From Herbinix hemicellulosilytica (lineage in GTDB: Bacteria > Bacillota > Clostridia > Lachnospirales > Lachnospiraceae), in NCBI RefSeq assembly GCF_002904165.1, contig NZ_CVTD020000023.1, forward strand, positions 86,280-150,279: 64,000 nucleotides of DNA, in the 5' to 3' direction. Below, piece after piece: positions 44,553-56,398 of this stretch (position 1 is its first letter; each line of letters opens with the position of its first letter). The notes beneath the pieces were generated by a model. It worked only from the letters and a program-made list of their open reading frames with translations, ran no database searches and had not been told where the DNA came from. Both the position numbers and the translations under genes were made by a program.

Positions 44553-45545
44553 ATGGGACTGTTTTCAAAGCAATTCGCAAATGTTGTGGAATGGGAAGAA
44601 TTTCGCGACGATATGATATTCTACAAATGGAACAATAAAGAGATAAAAAAGGGCAGCAGACTGATTATCCGTCCCGGCCAGGATGCCATATTCCTTTATA
44701 ACGGCAAAATAGAAGGTATCTTTACCGACGAAGGTGATTACGATATCGAATCTCAAATTATACCCTTTTTATCCACCCTTAAAGGCTTCAAATTCGGCTT
44801 TAACAGCGGAATGAGAGCCGAAGTTCTTTTTGTCAATACCAAAGAATTTGTTACAAAATGGGGGACCCAAAATGCCATAAATATTCCCACTCCTTCACTG
44901 CCCGGCGGTATGCCAGTCCGCGCCAACGGAACGGTTACATTTAAGGTTTCCGACTATGTCAAACTTATAGATAAGATAGCCGGCGTAAGACAAAGCTATC
45001 TGGTGGAGGATGTAAGAATCCGTATCACGGCTGTACTGGATCAGTTGCTGATGAAATGGATCGTCAAAGAAGGTAAGGATATGTTTAACCTACAGGCAAA
45101 TTCCTTTGAAATTGCCGAAGGAATAAGAGCAGACCTCGACATGCAGTTGTTTGACAGCGGCCTTTCAGTCACAGGATTTAATATTATGAGCTTTAACTAT
45201 CCTGAAGAAATTCAGAAGATGATCAACAAAAATGCCTCCCACAGCATGGTCGGTGACCTCGGCCGTTATCAACAGATTGAAATGACGGAAGGTATTGCTT
45301 CCGGTAAAGTAAGAGGCGGCAGCACTGCGGCAGACATGGCAGGCATGATGATGGGGATGAACATAGCCAATCAGATGCTGAAAAATATGAACGAGCAGGC
45401 AAATTTAAATCCGGGTCAGCAAACCGGTACCGGGCAAAATCCATCCGGCCAGGCCACATCATCAAAGCCTAATTTCTGTCCAGACTGCGGCCATAAAACG
45501 GAAGGAGCAAACTTCTGTCCTAACTGCGGCAGAAAACTGATATAA
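44553..45545 (+). CDS. SPFH-domain protein with C-terminal zinc ribbon (YdjI-like)
   Basis: The product is 330 aa. SPFH/flotillin-like core (about 20-235, with VEWEEFRDDMIFYKWNNKEI and PVRANGTVTFKVSDYVKLID), a methionine-rich segment (about 265-280), and a double-CxxC zinc ribbon at the end (CPDC...CPNC, about 309-325). Homologues include the 'virion core protein' family and YdjI. SD GGAGG 6 nt before ATG. Separated from the TPM gene by a 232-nt AT-rich spacer with a weak hairpin (44414-44445). Confidence 0.86.
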   Translation: MGLFSKQFANVVEWEEFRDDMIFYKWNNKEIKKGSRLIIRPGQDAIFLYNGKIEGIFTDEGDYDIESQIIPFLSTLKGFKFGFNSGMRAEVLFVNTKEFVTKWGTQNAINIPTPSLPGGMPVRANGTVTFKVSDYVKLIDKIAGVRQSYLVEDVRIRITAVLDQLLMKWIVKEGKDMFNLQANSFEIAEGIRADLDMQLFDSGLSVTGFNIMSFNYPEEIQKMINKNASHSMVGDLGRYQQIEMTEGIASGKVRGGSTAADMAGMMMGMNIANQMLKNMNEQANLNPGQQTGTGQNPSGQATSSKPNFCPDCGHKTEGANFCPNCGRKLI

Positions 45546-45567
45546 AATAAATATTATGAATATAAAA

Positions 45568-45610
45568 GGCTTGAACAATAAACCGGTATTTATCTGTTCA
45601 AGTCTTTTTC
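45568..45610 (+). terminator. Intrinsic terminator of the pspA-like operon
   Basis: GGCTTGAACA (45568-45577) pairs with TGTTCAAGTC (45595-45604, one G-T), with additional ATAAA / TTTAT pairing inside, followed by TTTTTCTT. Confidence 0.85.
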
Positions 45611-45775
45611 TTGCTTAATCACTTACTAAATAAAAATTTTCAACTTAATAAAGAAAAACCTACATCCTAAAAGAATTATTACATTATTTGTCTACTATAT
45701 TAAAAAGCAAAATAAGATGATATTTGCATTCATATTTTGTATGTGCTAAATTTTACATATCAGTTTCGAATAAGC

Positions 45776-45816
45776 AAAAAAACACCATATAGCCTGTCAG
45801 GTTATATGGTGTTTTT
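45776..45816 (-). terminator. Intrinsic terminator of the phosphoglucomutase gene (bidirectional)
   Basis: AACACCATATA / TATATGGTGTT form an 11-bp or longer stem (about 45781-45791 with 45803-45813). A- and T-runs lie on both outer sides, so it can stop transcription from both directions. Confidence 0.85.
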
Positions 45817-45843
45817 ATAATAATTACTATTTATATCTATAAT

Positions 45844-47559
45844 TTACTGTACTTTGAAAACTTCATCGTTTACTAGCCTGTTAAGCTTTTCTAGAGCATC
45901 CTCCCTGGTGTTTCCTTTGACTCCAAAATAGAACTTAATTTTCGGTTCAGTTCCCGAAGGTCTTACGGCACACCATGCATCATCGTTCATTTCATAATAA
46001 AGAACATCTGACTTTGGAAGATTGGTAGGAGTAACTTCTCCGGTTGCCAAATCTGTTATGGTATCATTTTTATAGTCTCTTATTTTTAAGATTTGGTATC
46101 CGCCTGCGGTTTTAGGAGGATTTTTACGGTATCCTTCCATAATTGCTTTGATCTTTTCCATACCCTCTATTCCTTTTAAGGTGTAGGAAACGGTTTTTTC
46201 TTCATAATATCCGTATTTTTTGAAAATACGATCCATTTGATCATAAAGGGATATTCCACGGTCTTTATAATATGCCGCCGCTTCACATAAAGTCATTACT
46301 GCAGAAACGGCATCTTTATCCCTGGCATGAGTTCCAACCAGGCAACCATAACTTTCCTCATATCCGAATACAAACTCATTGGATCCGGTTTCTTCAAACA
46401 TTCTTATCTGTTCTCCTATATATTTAAAACCGGTTAAAACTTCAATAAGTTTAGCTTTGTATTCTTTGGCTATTTGATCCGTTATATTTCCGGAAACGAT
46501 AGTTTTAATAAGGGCGCTGTTTTTAGGCAGTATTCCTTTTTCGGCTTTTTGCGAGAATACATATTCCGCAATCAAGGCACCTGTCATATTTCCGTTGAAC
46601 AACACAAATTTCCCGTTATTGTCCCGTACCTGAATACCCAACCTGTCCGCATCCGGATCTGTTGCCAGAATCACATCGGCGTTGACTTTCTCGGCAAGTT
46701 CAAGTGCCAGCTTATATACCGCAGGATCTTCTGGATTAGGATAATCTACAGTTGAAAAATCGGGGTCCGGCAGTTCCTGCTCAGGAACAACATATACATT
46801 CTTAAATCCCAGTTCGCTAAGAATTCTTCTTACAGGTACATTACCGGAACCATGCAAAGGAGTATATACTATTTTTAATTCTTTTCCCTTTTCACTAACC
46901 GGATTGATAACAAGTTTCTTTAAACAGTCTATGTACCTGTCATCAATTTCCTTTCCGATTATAGTCAAAAGGCCCTCTTTTAAAGCATCCTCTTTGCTCA
47001 TGGTCTTGGTTTCGGAAAAATCCTTTATTGCATTAACTTCCCCTATGATCTCCATATCCCTGGGAGATGTTACCTGGGCGCCGTCTTCCCAGTAAACCTT
47101 GTAACCGTTGTATTCCGGAGGGTTATGGCTTGCTGTTATAACTACGCCTGCAATACATCCAAGTTCTCTTACGGCAAATGAAAGTTGAGGAGTAGGTCTT
47201 AAAGATTCAAACAAATAAGCCTTAATCCTGTTGGCTGCAAGGCACAGGGCGGTTTCCAAAGCAAATTCCGGAGACATTCTTCTGGAATCATATGCTATTA
47301 CTACACCTTTACTTTGTCCGTTCTGCTTGATAATGTAATTAGCAAGGCCCTGAGTGGCTTTTCTTACAGTATATATGTTTAGTCTGTTTGTTCCGGCACC
47401 TAGAATTCCTCTTAAGCCCCCGGTACCAAACTCCAAATCTTTAAAGAATCTCTCCTTAATTTCATTTTCATTGTCTTTTATGGCTTCCAGTTCTTTTTTT
47501 GTTTTTTCATCGAAATACGGATTCGAAAGCCATTCATTGAATCTTCTTAAATATTCCAT
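45844..47559 (-). CDS. Phospho-sugar mutase (phosphoglucomutase/phosphomannomutase)
   Basis: The product is 571 aa from the ATG preceded by GAGGGGA; the frame stays open 20 codons further upstream without an SD. Alpha-D-phosphohexomutase family: substrate region FGTGGLRG (44-51), phosphoserine loop TASHNPPEYNGYKVY (S144), metal loop DPDADR (D301, D303, D305), sugar-binding GYEESYG, and phosphate-binding RPSGTEPK near the end. It matches PgcA-type phosphoglucomutase in length; mannose activity cannot be excluded. It lies directly downstream of rpoC, where the str operon would be expected. Confidence 0.9.
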   Translation of the reverse strand: MEYLRRFNEWLSNPYFDEKTKKELEAIKDNENEIKERFFKDLEFGTGGLRGILGAGTNRLNIYTVRKATQGLANYIIKQNGQSKGVVIAYDSRRMSPEFALETALCLAANRIKAYLFESLRPTPQLSFAVRELGCIAGVVITASHNPPEYNGYKVYWEDGAQVTSPRDMEIIGEVNAIKDFSETKTMSKEDALKEGLLTIIGKEIDDRYIDCLKKLVINPVSEKGKELKIVYTPLHGSGNVPVRRILSELGFKNVYVVPEQELPDPDFSTVDYPNPEDPAVYKLALELAEKVNADVILATDPDADRLGIQVRDNNGKFVLFNGNMTGALIAEYVFSQKAEKGILPKNSALIKTIVSGNITDQIAKEYKAKLIEVLTGFKYIGEQIRMFEETGSNEFVFGYEESYGCLVGTHARDKDAVSAVMTLCEAAAYYKDRGISLYDQMDRIFKKYGYYEEKTVSYTLKGIEGMEKIKAIMEGYRKNPPKTAGGYQILKIRDYKNDTITDLATGEVTPTNLPKSDVLYYEMNDDAWCAVRPSGTEPKIKFYFGVKGNTREDALEKLNRLVNDEVFKVQ

Positions 47560-47747
47560 GCTGATCCCCTCAAATCTTTTTTCGTAATATATTATGTTCA
47601 AAATCAAATAAGCTACCACTAATTTTTAAAAAGAGAGGCAATGAACTTCCCAGCCCATCACCCCTCTTCCCTTGCATATGCAAATTGATCCGCCAAACGG
47701 CTTTTAATGTTAATTTATCATATCATTAGATAAATATTTTGATTAAA

Positions 47748-50700
47748 TTACAGACCGTCGCTGTAGTCATCTTCGTCAATACCCTTTAAATTAAACTCGG
47801 TTTCAGTCCAATCTCCGTCATTGTGAGTTTCCTCACCGTAAGAGATATGCGCATCGTCTACACCGGGTATGCTGTCTTCTCTTCCCAGTCTGTCATCATT
47901 ACTTGCAAATTTGTCTTCGCTGAAGACCACATCGGGTATTCCGTCTTCTCCTTCAAACATTTCATCATTAACGCCAGATACCTTACTTCCCTCGTTATCC
48001 TCATCGTTAAACAGGCTGTCATTTAAACTTCCTTCAGGATAATCAAAGGTATCAAAGTCATCGGTATAACCGCCCTCATGATACATATTATCGGTTAAAT
48101 TATTATCCTCACCTTCGGTACTTATCTTTACACTGCGGTATTTCTTCATACCGGTTCCGGCAGGAATTAATTTACCGATTATAACGTTTTCTTTTAATCC
48201 GATGAGCGGATCTATTTTTCCTTTTATGGCAGCCTCAGTTAAGACCTTGGTGGTTTCCTGGAATGATGCTGCCGACAGGAAGGAGTTGGTTGCCAAAGCA
48301 GCCTTAGTGATACCAAGCATTACCCGTTTTCCCTCGGCAGGTTTTAGACCTTTTTCAACCATAGCCTTGTTGACCTCTTCAAATTCCATAATGTCAACCA
48401 GTGAACCCGGAAGGAAATTGGTATCTCCGTTATTTTCAACACGGACTTTCTTAAGCATCTGACGGACTATAACCTCAATATGCTTATCGTTAATTTCAAC
48501 ACCTTGCAGGCGGTATACCCGTTGTACTTCCTGGATCATATAATCCTGAACAGCACGGATACCCTTTATCTTAAGAATGTCGTGAGGATTTACACTACCT
48601 TCTGTAAGTTCGTCACCTGCTTCAATAGTGTCTCCCTCATTAACTTTTATTCTTGAACCGTAAGGGATAAGATATGCTTTGGATTCCATGGTTTCGGGGT
48701 TGGTTACTATAACTTCTCTCTTCTTCTTGGTGTCCTTAATAGTAACTGTACCGCCGAACTCTGCAATAATAGCAAGTCCCTTAGGCTTTCTTGCTTCAAA
48801 CAATTCCTCTACACGAGGCAAACCTTGTGTGATATCGTCGCCGGCCACACCACCGGTATGGAAGGTACGCATGGTAAGCTGTGTTCCCGGTTCACCGATA
48901 GATTGCGCTGCTATAATACCTATAGCTTCACCAACCTGAACCGGTTCTCCGGTAGCCATGTTGGCGCCGTAACACTTAGCACATACACCGATACGGGATT
49001 TACATGTCAATACTGTTCTTATCTTAACCTTTTCAATGCCCGCATTTACTATAGCTTCTGCCCTCTTAGGCGTAATCATATGATTTGCTTTAACTATAAC
49101 GTTGCCATCAGCATCGTAAACTGTTTCGCAGGCATATCTTCCGGTAATTCTTTCCTGTAAGGTTTCGATAACTTCCTTGCCGTCCATGAAGGCTCTTACC
49201 CATATTCCCGGTATTTCCTCGTCATGCTCATGGTCGCAGCAATCCGCCTCTCTGATAATTAAATCCTGAGCAACGTCAACAAGACGGCGGGTCAGATAAC
49301 CGGAGTCAGCGGTACGAAGAGCCGTATCTGAAAGACCTTTTCTTGCTCCGTGAGCAGAAATAAAGTATTCCAAAACGTCCAAACCTTCACGAAGGTTAGA
49401 CTTAATAGGCAATTCAATGGTACGACCCGATGTATCGGCCATAAGTCCGCGCATACCGGCCAGCTGTTTAATCTGCTTATCGGAACCGCGGGCACCGGAG
49501 TCTGACATCATCTTAATGTTATTAAATCTGTCCAGTCCGGCAAGCAGTTTGTCCGTAAGCACACGGTCTGCTTCTTTCCAGGTATCTATAACCGTATTGT
49601 ATCTTTCTTCTTCGGTCATTCTGCCTCGGCGGTACTCTCTGTTAATCCTTTCAATGGTAGCTTCCGCTTCGGCAAGAATTTCTTTCTTATCACTGGGCAC
49701 TACCATATCGGATATGGATACGGTAAATGCTGCCTGTGTCGAATATTTATAACCCAGTGCTTTAATTGAGTCAAGTAGCTCTGCCGTTTGGGTAGTGCCG
49801 TGGATATTAATACATCTTTCCAGTATAGGTTTTAACTGCTTTTTACCTACTACAAAGTCAATCTCCAGCTCAAGGAAGTTTTCAGGCTTACTTCTGTCAA
49901 CAAAGCCAAGGTCCTGAGGAATTACTTCGTTGAAAATGAAGCGGCCTAAAGTAGATTGCACTACCTTCGACACTTTTTGGCCTTCGCTGTTGATACCTGT
50001 CCTCTTAACCCTTATAGGCTCATGAAGAGTTATTAATTTATTCTCATATGCCATAATGGCTTCATTTACGCTCTTGAATGAACGTATTATGCCTGATTCA
50101 TTCGGTCTGTCTATTGTCAGATAATATATACCCAGAACCATGTCCTGAGAAGGAACCGTAACCGGTGCGCCGTCCGAAGGCTTTAACAGGTTGTTGGGTG
50201 AAAGCAGCAAGAATCTGCACTCTGCCTGTGCCTCCGCAGACAAGGGAAGGTGAACGGCCATCTGGTCTCCGTCGAAGTCTGCGTTATAAGCGGTACATAC
50301 AAGCGGGTGAAGCTTAATGGCCTTACCTTCAACCAGCACGGGCTCGAAAGCCTGAATACCCAGTCTGTGCAGTGTCGGAGCACGGTTAAGCATAACAGGA
50401 TGTTCTTTAATAACATCCTCAAGTACGTCCCATACTTCAGGCTGAAGTCTTTCCACCATCTTTTTGGCGGACTTAATATTATGAGCGGTACCTCTTGCTA
50501 CCAGCTCTTTCATAACGAAAGGCTTAAATAACTCAATAGCCATTTCCTTAGGAAGTCCGCACTGATATATCTTAAGTTCAGGACCGACTACGATAACCGA
50601 ACGGCCGGAGTAGTCAACTCTCTTACCCAGCAGGTTCTGACGGAAGCGTCCCTGCTTACCTTTTAACATATCGGATAAGGATTTAAGCGGACGATTTCCG

Positions 50701-51647
50701 GGACCGGTAACAGGTCTTCCTCTTCTTCCGTTGTCAATTAAGGCGTCTACAGCTTCCTGAAGCATTCTCTTTTCGTTTCTGACAATGATGTCAGGAGCAC
50801 CAAGTTCAAGAAGCCTCTTTAACCGGTTGTTACGGTTAATAATCCTGCGGTACAGGTCGTTCATATCGGAAGTGGCAAATCTTCCGCCGTCAAGTTGAAC
50901 CATAGGCCTAAGATCAGGAGGGATAACCGGAATAACCGTAAGTATCATCCATTCCGGTTTGTTTCCTGACTCGCGGAAAGCTTCCATAACTTCCAGCCTT
51001 TTTATTATTCTGGCTCTCTTTTGTCCGGTGGAATCCTTTAGGGCCTTTTTAAGCTCCTTGGTTTCCTTTTCCAGATCAATATTTCTTAAAAGTTCCTGGA
51101 TGGCTTCCGCACCCATACCGACACGGAAACTTCCTTCGCCGTATTTTTCTATCGCTTCCTGTTTTTCTCTTTCGTTAAGTATTTGTTTATATTGAAGATC
51201 GGTATTACCTTTATCAAGAACAATATAGGCAGCAAAATACAATACTTTTTCCAATGCTCTGGGTGACAGATCCAGCATTAATCCCATACGGCTGGGAATT
51301 CCTTTAAAATACCAGATATGGGATACCGGTGCTGCCAGTTCAATATGGCCCATTCTTTCACGACGTACACTGGATTTTGTTACTTCAACACCACAGCGGT
51401 CACATACTACACCTTTATATCTGATTTTCTTATATTTTCCGCAGTGGCACTCCCAGTCTTTGCTCGGACCAAATATTCTTTCACAGAACAACCCGTCTTT
51501 CTCCGGTTTTAAGGTTCTATAGTTAATAGTCTCCGGTTTTTTTACTTCTCCTCTTGACCATTCCCTTATTTTTTCCGGAGATGCTAGGCCGATTCTTATG
51601 GCTTCATACGATATTTCAACTTCATTATTATTAATAATATCAGGCAT
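47748..51647 (-). CDS. rpoC: RNA polymerase beta' subunit
   Basis: The product is 1299 aa. N-terminal zinc site C67, C69, C82, C85; catalytic NADFDGDQM (455-463) that binds the active-site magnesium; bridge helix and trigger loop region with [16 protein letters not shown] (about 910-930). After [20 protein letters not shown] the protein carries an extra acidic tail of about 124 residues (about 1176-1299) rich in D, E, N and G, which looks disordered. Follows rpoB by 53 nt; SD AGGGAG. Confidence 0.97.
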   Translation of the reverse strand: MPDIINNNEVEISYEAIRIGLASPEKIREWSRGEVKKPETINYRTLKPEKDGLFCERIFGPSKDWECHCGKYKKIRYKGVVCDRCGVEVTKSSVRRERMGHIELAAPVSHIWYFKGIPSRMGLMLDLSPRALEKVLYFAAYIVLDKGNTDLQYKQILNEREKQEAIEKYGEGSFRVGMGAEAIQELLRNIDLEKETKELKKALKDSTGQKRARIIKRLEVMEAFRESGNKPEWMILTVIPVIPPDLRPMVQLDGGRFATSDMNDLYRRIINRNNRLKRLLELGAPDIIVRNEKRMLQEAVDALIDNGRRGRPVTGPGNRPLKSLSDMLKGKQGRFRQNLLGKRVDYSGRSVIVVGPELKIYQCGLPKEMAIELFKPFVMKELVARGTAHNIKSAKKMVERLQPEVWDVLEDVIKEHPVMLNRAPTLHRLGIQAFEPVLVEGKAIKLHPLVCTAYNADFDGDQMAVHLPLSAEAQAECRFLLLSPNNLLKPSDGAPVTVPSQDMVLGIYYLTIDRPNESGIIRSFKSVNEAIMAYENKLITLHEPIRVKRTGINSEGQKVSKVVQSTLGRFIFNEVIPQDLGFVDRSKPENFLELEIDFVVGKKQLKPILERCINIHGTTQTAELLDSIKALGYKYSTQAAFTVSISDMVVPSDKKEILAEAEATIERINREYRRGRMTEEERYNTVIDTWKEADRVLTDKLLAGLDRFNNIKMMSDSGARGSDKQIKQLAGMRGLMADTSGRTIELPIKSNLREGLDVLEYFISAHGARKGLSDTALRTADSGYLTRRLVDVAQDLIIREADCCDHEHDEEIPGIWVRAFMDGKEVIETLQERITGRYACETVYDADGNVIVKANHMITPKRAEAIVNAGIEKVKIRTVLTCKSRIGVCAKCYGANMATGEPVQVGEAIGIIAAQSIGEPGTQLTMRTFHTGGVAGDDITQGLPRVEELFEARKPKGLAIIAEFGGTVTIKDTKKKREVIVTNPETMESKAYLIPYGSRIKVNEGDTIEAGDELTEGSVNPHDILKIKGIRAVQDYMIQEVQRVYRLQGVEINDKHIEVIVRQMLKKVRVENNGDTNFLPGSLVDIMEFEEVNKAMVEKGLKPAEGKRVMLGITKAALATNSFLSAASFQETTKVLTEAAIKGKIDPLIGLKENVIIGKLIPAGTGMKKYRSVKISTEGEDNNLTDNMYHEGGYTDDFDTFDYPEGSLNDSLFNDEDNEGSKVSGVNDEMFEGEDGIPDVVFSEDKFASNDDRLGREDSIPGVDDAHISYGEETHNDGDWTETEFNLKGIDEDDYSDGL

Positions 51648-51700
51648 TATTTGGCTCTCCCTTCATTAAAGTTCATAAATTGCATCCTTAGATGCGACAG

Positions 51701-54700
51701 TTAGAATAAATCATCAGAACTGTCATCTATATCATCAAAATACAAATCGTCGGTATCACTGTCTGAATCATCGGAGATTTCTTCGTAAATATCAAAGAAG
51801 CTACTGTCAATATCTTCTTCTCCTGTTTCACTATAACCGGCATTGTCATAACCTTCATCATACCTGAAGCTGTTGTCGCCTTCAATAAGCTGTGTCATAT
51901 CGGAATCACTGTAATCTACGCCCTCTGTCAGCTTGACTTCATTGCCGTTCTCGTCAAGTACGGTAACATCGAGAGCCAGTGACTGAAGTTCCTTAAGCAG
52001 AACCTTAAATGATTCCGGAATACCGGGCTCACTGATATTTTCGCCCTTAATAATTGCTTCGTAGGTTTTAACACGGCCGGTCACATCGTCCGATTTTACC
52101 GTCAGAATTTCTTGAAGGATATATGCGGCACCGTATGCCTCCAGTGCCCAAACCTCCATTTCACCGAATCTTTGTCCGCCAAATTGTGCCTTTCCGCCTA
52201 AAGGTTGCTGTGTTACTAACGAATATGGTCCTGTAGAACGGGCATGAATCTTATCATCAACCAGATGGTGCAGTTTCAGGTAATGCATGAATCCGACGGT
52301 AACAGGCTGATCGAAAAACTCACCTGTTCTGCCGTCACGGAGCATTACTTTACCGTCACTGTTTATCGGAACACCCTTCCATTCATTATTTTCTCCGTAA
52401 TGCTGCTTCAGATGTTCAAACAGGTAAGGGTGCAGTTTATCTTTATATTTTGCTTCGAAATCTTCCCATTCCATGTTGGCATAATCATTGGCAATTCTTA
52501 AGGTTTCCATTATATCTTCCTCATTGGCACCGTCAAATACGGGAGTTGCCACATCAATTCCCAGTATTTTTGCTGCCAATGACAGATGAATTTCCAGTAC
52601 CTGTCCTATATTCATACGGGAAGGTACACCCAGAGGATTTAAAACTATATCCAGGGGTCTGCCGTTCGGTAAATACGGCATGTCTTCAACAGGTAATACA
52701 CGGGATACTACACCCTTATTACCGTGACGGCCTGCCATCTTATCACCGACCTGAATTTTTCTTTTCTGAGCAATATACACTCTAACCGTTTGATTTACTC
52801 CGGGCGGCAGTTCATCCCCGTTTTCTCTTGTAAATACCTTGGCATCTACTACTATTCCGTATTCACCGTGAGGAACCCTAAGAGAAGTATCCCTTACTTC
52901 CCTTGCTTTTTCACCGAATATTGCTCTAAGCAAGCGTTCTTCGGCGGTAAGCTCGGTTTCACCCTTAGGTGTTACTTTACCGACAAGGATATCTCCTGCA
53001 CGGACCTCGGCGCCTATTCTTATAATACCTCTTTCATCCAGGTCTTTAAGGGCATCGTCACCGACACCGGGTACATCCCTGGTGATTTCTTCGGGGCCGA
53101 GTTTGGTATCTCTTGCTTCTGCCTCATATTCTTCTATATGAATGGATGTATAAACATCATCTCTTACAAGACGCTCACTAAGAAGGACAGCGTCCTCGTA
53201 GTTATATCCTTCCCAGGTCATAAAGCCGATCAGAGGGTTCTTACCTAAAGCCAGTTCACCTTTGCAGGTAGAAGGACCGTCGGCAATAACCTGGCCTTCT
53301 TCAACCCTGTCACCCTGATTTACTATCGGCTTTTGATTTATACAGGTCCCCTGGTTGCTTCTTGCAAATTTTATAAGCCTGTAAGTGGACTTGGTGCCAT
53401 CATCATTCTTAACAACAATATCTTTCGCGGTAACCCTTTCAACCACACCGGATTTTTTGGCAAGTACACATACTCCTGAGTCAATGGCAGCCTTTGCCTC
53501 TATACCTGTTCCCACTACAGGATTTTCAGTCTTAATCAAAGGAACAGCCTGACGCTGCATGTTGGCCCCCATCAGGGCACGGTTTGCATCGTCATTTTCC
53601 AGGAAAGGTATGAGTGATGTTGCCACCGAGAACACCATCTTAGGAGAAACGTCCATCAGGTCTATTTTTGATTTTTCATACTGGGATGTTTCTTCCTTAT
53701 AACGACCGGATACAGTATTGCTTATAAAGTGTCCTTCCTCATCCAGTTCGGCATTCGCCTGAGCTACCACATATTTATCTTCCTCATCGGCAGTAAGATA
53801 AATAACTTCGTCGGTAACTCTCGGATTTTCGGGATCAGATTTATCAACAACACGATACGGAGCTTCGATAAACCCGTATTCGTTAATTCTTGCATAGGTA
53901 GCCAGTGAGTTAATAAGACCGATATTAGGTCCTTCCGGTGTTTCTACAGGGCACATTCTGCCGTAGTGCGAATAGTGAACGTCACGGACTTCAAAGCCTG
54001 CCCTGTCACGGGACAAACCTCCCGGTCCCAAAGCGGACAGACGTCTTTTATGGGTAAGCTCACCGAGCGGGTTATGCTGATCCATAAACTGTGACAACTG
54101 GGAGCTTCCGAAGAATTCTTTGACTGCAGCCGTAACGGGCTTTATGTTTATTAAAGATTGGGGACTGATACTCTCCATATCCTGAGTTGTCATTCTTTCT
54201 CTTACAACTCTTTCCATTCTGGACAAGCCAATACGATACTGGTTTTGCAGAAGTTCTCCGACCGCACGGATTCTTCTGTTGCCCAGATGGTCAATATCGT
54301 CCGTATCCCCTATGCCGTATTCAAGGTGAATACAATAGTTAATGGAAGCTATAATATCTTCCTTTGTTATGTGCTTCGGAACAAGCTCGTTTACATTCTT
54401 GCGAATTGCTTCCTTTATATCTTCCAAAGTAGTGTTTTCTTCCAATATCTTTTTAAGTACAGGATAATATACGTTCTCGTTTACACCCAGAGCTTTTTTC
54501 TCTTCAGTGCTGATTTCAGGTACATAATATGACAGATTAACCATCATATTAGATATTACTTTAACGTTTCTGTCACCTATTTGGATTAAAACAGAAGGGA
54601 TAGCCGCATCCTGTATATTTATAGCCATTTCATTGGTCACGGTGCCGCCTGCTTGCGCCAACACTTCACCGGTTGTTCTGTCTACAACATCTTCGGCCAG

Positions 54701-55597
54701 TCTAAACCCTACAATACGGTTTCTGAAATGCAGCTTTTTGTTAAATTTATAACGGCCTACCTTCGCAAGGTCATATCTTCTGGGGTCAAAGAACATACTA
54801 TGAAGTAAAGACTCCGCATTTTCAACGGCAAGAGGCTCACCGGGACGGAGTTTTTTGTACAGCTCAAGTAAACCATCCTGATAACTGCCGGATGGATCTT
54901 TAGCAGTGCTTGGGTCTTTTGATAAAGTTGCCAGTATCTTAGGTTCCTCGCCGAATAACTGCTTTATTTCTTCGTTAGTTCCATATCCCAAAGCTCTGAC
55001 AAAAGTTGTTATAGGAACCTTTCTGTTACGGTCTATCCTAACATAAAAAACATCGTTGGAATCCGTTTCGTATTCCAACCACGCTCCTCTGTTGGGAATA
55101 ACAGTGGCGAAAAACAAACTATTACCTATTTTATCATGATCAATAGCATAATATATACCGGGGGAACGAACCAACTGACTGACAATGACTCTTTCTGCAC
55201 CGTTTATAATAAATGTACCGGTTTCAGTCATTAACGGTAAGTCACCCATAAATATATCATGCTCGTTAATTTCGTTGGTTTCCTTATTATGAAGCCTAAC
55301 TTTTACTTTTAGGGGTGCCGCATAGGTTGCATCCCTTTCCTTGCACTCTTCTATAGTATACTTTATGTCATCCTCACACAAGGTAAAGTCAACGAATTCC
55401 AGACTCAGGTTTCCGCTATAATCCGTAATCGGAGAAATGTCATCAAACACCTCTTTAAGACCTTCTTTGAGAAACCATTGATAGGAATTCTTTTGAACCT
55501 CAATGAGATTGGGCATCTCCAATACTTCTTTCTGCTTGGAGAAACTCATTCTAACATTATTACCAACTTTGATCGGATGCATTCTGTTTTTATCCAT
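51701..55597 (-). CDS. rpoB: RNA polymerase beta subunit
   Basis: The product is 1298 aa from ATG; a GTG four codons upstream abuts the AAGGGG SD. Rifampicin-pocket segment [20 protein letters not shown] and [10 protein letters not shown] has the usual sensitive residues (equivalents of E. coli D516, H526, S531). Later active-site motifs: [31 protein letters not shown], and the end [20 protein letters not shown]. The C-terminus has an additional acidic, serine/aspartate-rich tail of about 75 residues (from about [10 protein letters not shown]). Has its own promoter region. Confidence 0.97.
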   Translation of the reverse strand: MDKNRMHPIKVGNNVRMSFSKQKEVLEMPNLIEVQKNSYQWFLKEGLKEVFDDISPITDYSGNLSLEFVDFTLCEDDIKYTIEECKERDATYAAPLKVKVRLHNKETNEINEHDIFMGDLPLMTETGTFIINGAERVIVSQLVRSPGIYYAIDHDKIGNSLFFATVIPNRGAWLEYETDSNDVFYVRIDRNRKVPITTFVRALGYGTNEEIKQLFGEEPKILATLSKDPSTAKDPSGSYQDGLLELYKKLRPGEPLAVENAESLLHSMFFDPRRYDLAKVGRYKFNKKLHFRNRIVGFRLAEDVVDRTTGEVLAQAGGTVTNEMAINIQDAAIPSVLIQIGDRNVKVISNMMVNLSYYVPEISTEEKKALGVNENVYYPVLKKILEENTTLEDIKEAIRKNVNELVPKHITKEDIIASINYCIHLEYGIGDTDDIDHLGNRRIRAVGELLQNQYRIGLSRMERVVRERMTTQDMESISPQSLINIKPVTAAVKEFFGSSQLSQFMDQHNPLGELTHKRRLSALGPGGLSRDRAGFEVRDVHYSHYGRMCPVETPEGPNIGLINSLATYARINEYGFIEAPYRVVDKSDPENPRVTDEVIYLTADEEDKYVVAQANAELDEEGHFISNTVSGRYKEETSQYEKSKIDLMDVSPKMVFSVATSLIPFLENDDANRALMGANMQRQAVPLIKTENPVVGTGIEAKAAIDSGVCVLAKKSGVVERVTAKDIVVKNDDGTKSTYRLIKFARSNQGTCINQKPIVNQGDRVEEGQVIADGPSTCKGELALGKNPLIGFMTWEGYNYEDAVLLSERLVRDDVYTSIHIEEYEAEARDTKLGPEEITRDVPGVGDDALKDLDERGIIRIGAEVRAGDILVGKVTPKGETELTAEERLLRAIFGEKAREVRDTSLRVPHGEYGIVVDAKVFTRENGDELPPGVNQTVRVYIAQKRKIQVGDKMAGRHGNKGVVSRVLPVEDMPYLPNGRPLDIVLNPLGVPSRMNIGQVLEIHLSLAAKILGIDVATPVFDGANEEDIMETLRIANDYANMEWEDFEAKYKDKLHPYLFEHLKQHYGENNEWKGVPINSDGKVMLRDGRTGEFFDQPVTVGFMHYLKLHHLVDDKIHARSTGPYSLVTQQPLGGKAQFGGQRFGEMEVWALEAYGAAYILQEILTVKSDDVTGRVKTYEAIIKGENISEPGIPESFKVLLKELQSLALDVTVLDENGNEVKLTEGVDYSDSDMTQLIEGDNSFRYDEGYDNAGYSETGEEDIDSSFFDIYEEISDDSDSDTDDLYFDDIDDSSDDLF

Positions 55598-55630
55598 TGA
55601 CGTTTTCACCCCTTGAGTTTAATAAGTTAC

Positions 55631-55664
55631 ACAAGACTCCCCTAAAAAATTTAGGGAGTCTTGT
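55631..55664 (-). promoter_or_regulatory. Stem-loop in the rpoB 5' UTR
   Basis: ACAAGACTCC / GGAGTCTTGT (55655-55664 with 55631-55640) plus inner CTAAA / TTTAG pairs, about 15 bp in all, ends 34 nt before the rpoB ATG. No T run follows; it may protect or process the rpoBC message. Confidence 0.55.
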
Positions 55665-55754
55665 AAATTTTATTGAAAAATAGCTTTTCTTTTTTTACCG
55701 TATATGCTATAATAATGCTAATTAGGCATATAACACCACAATAGTGCATCTTTC

Positions 55755-55799
55755 ATACTATCATACTTAATTTCAACTGTCAACATTAAATTTGTTGAC
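55755..55799 (-). promoter_or_regulatory. rpoBC promoter with overlapping dyad
   Basis: On the minus strand: TTGACA (55778-55783), 17-nt spacer, TGA then TAGTAT (55755-55760). An inverted repeat GTCAACA-N7-TGTTGAC (55779-55799) covers the -35 element and the bases just upstream, the position of a repressor or activator operator. UTR about 155 nt. Confidence 0.65.
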
Positions 55800-56350
55800 T
55801 TTTTATGTTTTTTTGAGAAGTTCCAACAGATAATAAAATTATTCCCAATTTTTTCATAATTTTTCAAAAACATATACAATATTACATCAAAGTCATAAAA
55901 AACGGTATGCAGATATAACCAAAATGATAAGTCATATCTGCATACTTTATTTTATATAACAGACCAATTATTTTATTGGTGCGTTTTTAACATAATAAAT
56001 ATACTTTCCCTAATAAAATCCCTGACCCGTAACCGGTATATCATATTGGTACTTAACCAAATCCCGGCTTAGCCTTCAATATACTCCATACTGCTTTTCA
56101 GAAATATTAGTGTGTATCAAACAGCAAAAATCTCGTATCTGTTTACTATTAATATTCTTATTTTAATCTTAAAGGGCAGCTTATCATTCCTATTATTACC
56201 GCATTATAAACTTTAATATAGAATTAATCTCCTTAAACCTATTTCTGAAGATTAACATTAATATTAATATTAAAATCTCATTTTCATAAATCCATATGAA
56301 TAGTTTCTTTGCTCAATTATATCAATTCATAAGCACGGTTAAATCCAATA
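55800..56350. other. Long AT-rich spacer between rplL and rpoB
   Basis: No supported gene. A 12-bp hairpin (55905-55916 with 55934-55945) is followed by TTTTTT on the minus strand and looks like a second intrinsic terminator. A smaller ACCAAT / ATTGGT hairpin (55963-55980) followed by GCGTTTTT would act on the plus strand. The rest (55990-56350) shows nothing recognisable. Confidence 0.45.
55898..55945 (-). terminator. Second terminator-like hairpin downstream of rplL
   Basis: GTATGCAGATAT / ATATCTGCATAC, 12 perfect pairs, then CG and a run of six T residues in minus sense (55898-55903 region). It isolates rpoBC from upstream read-through. Confidence 0.65.
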
Positions 56351-56398
56351 AAACAGCATCCAAAGTTTAAAATATTTCTTTAAACTTGGATGCCGTTT
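56351..56398 (-). terminator. Intrinsic terminator of rplJ-rplL
   Basis: A long stem (56351-56371 with 56379-56398, one bulge and one mismatch) followed by TTTTATT in minus sense, 30 nt past rplL. In most Bacillota rplL reads into rpoB; here it is cut off. Confidence 0.75.

Noticed and set aside
52724..53248. 174-codon plus-strand frame opposite rpoB
   Set aside because: Entirely inside rpoB on the other strand; explained by codon bias of rpoB.
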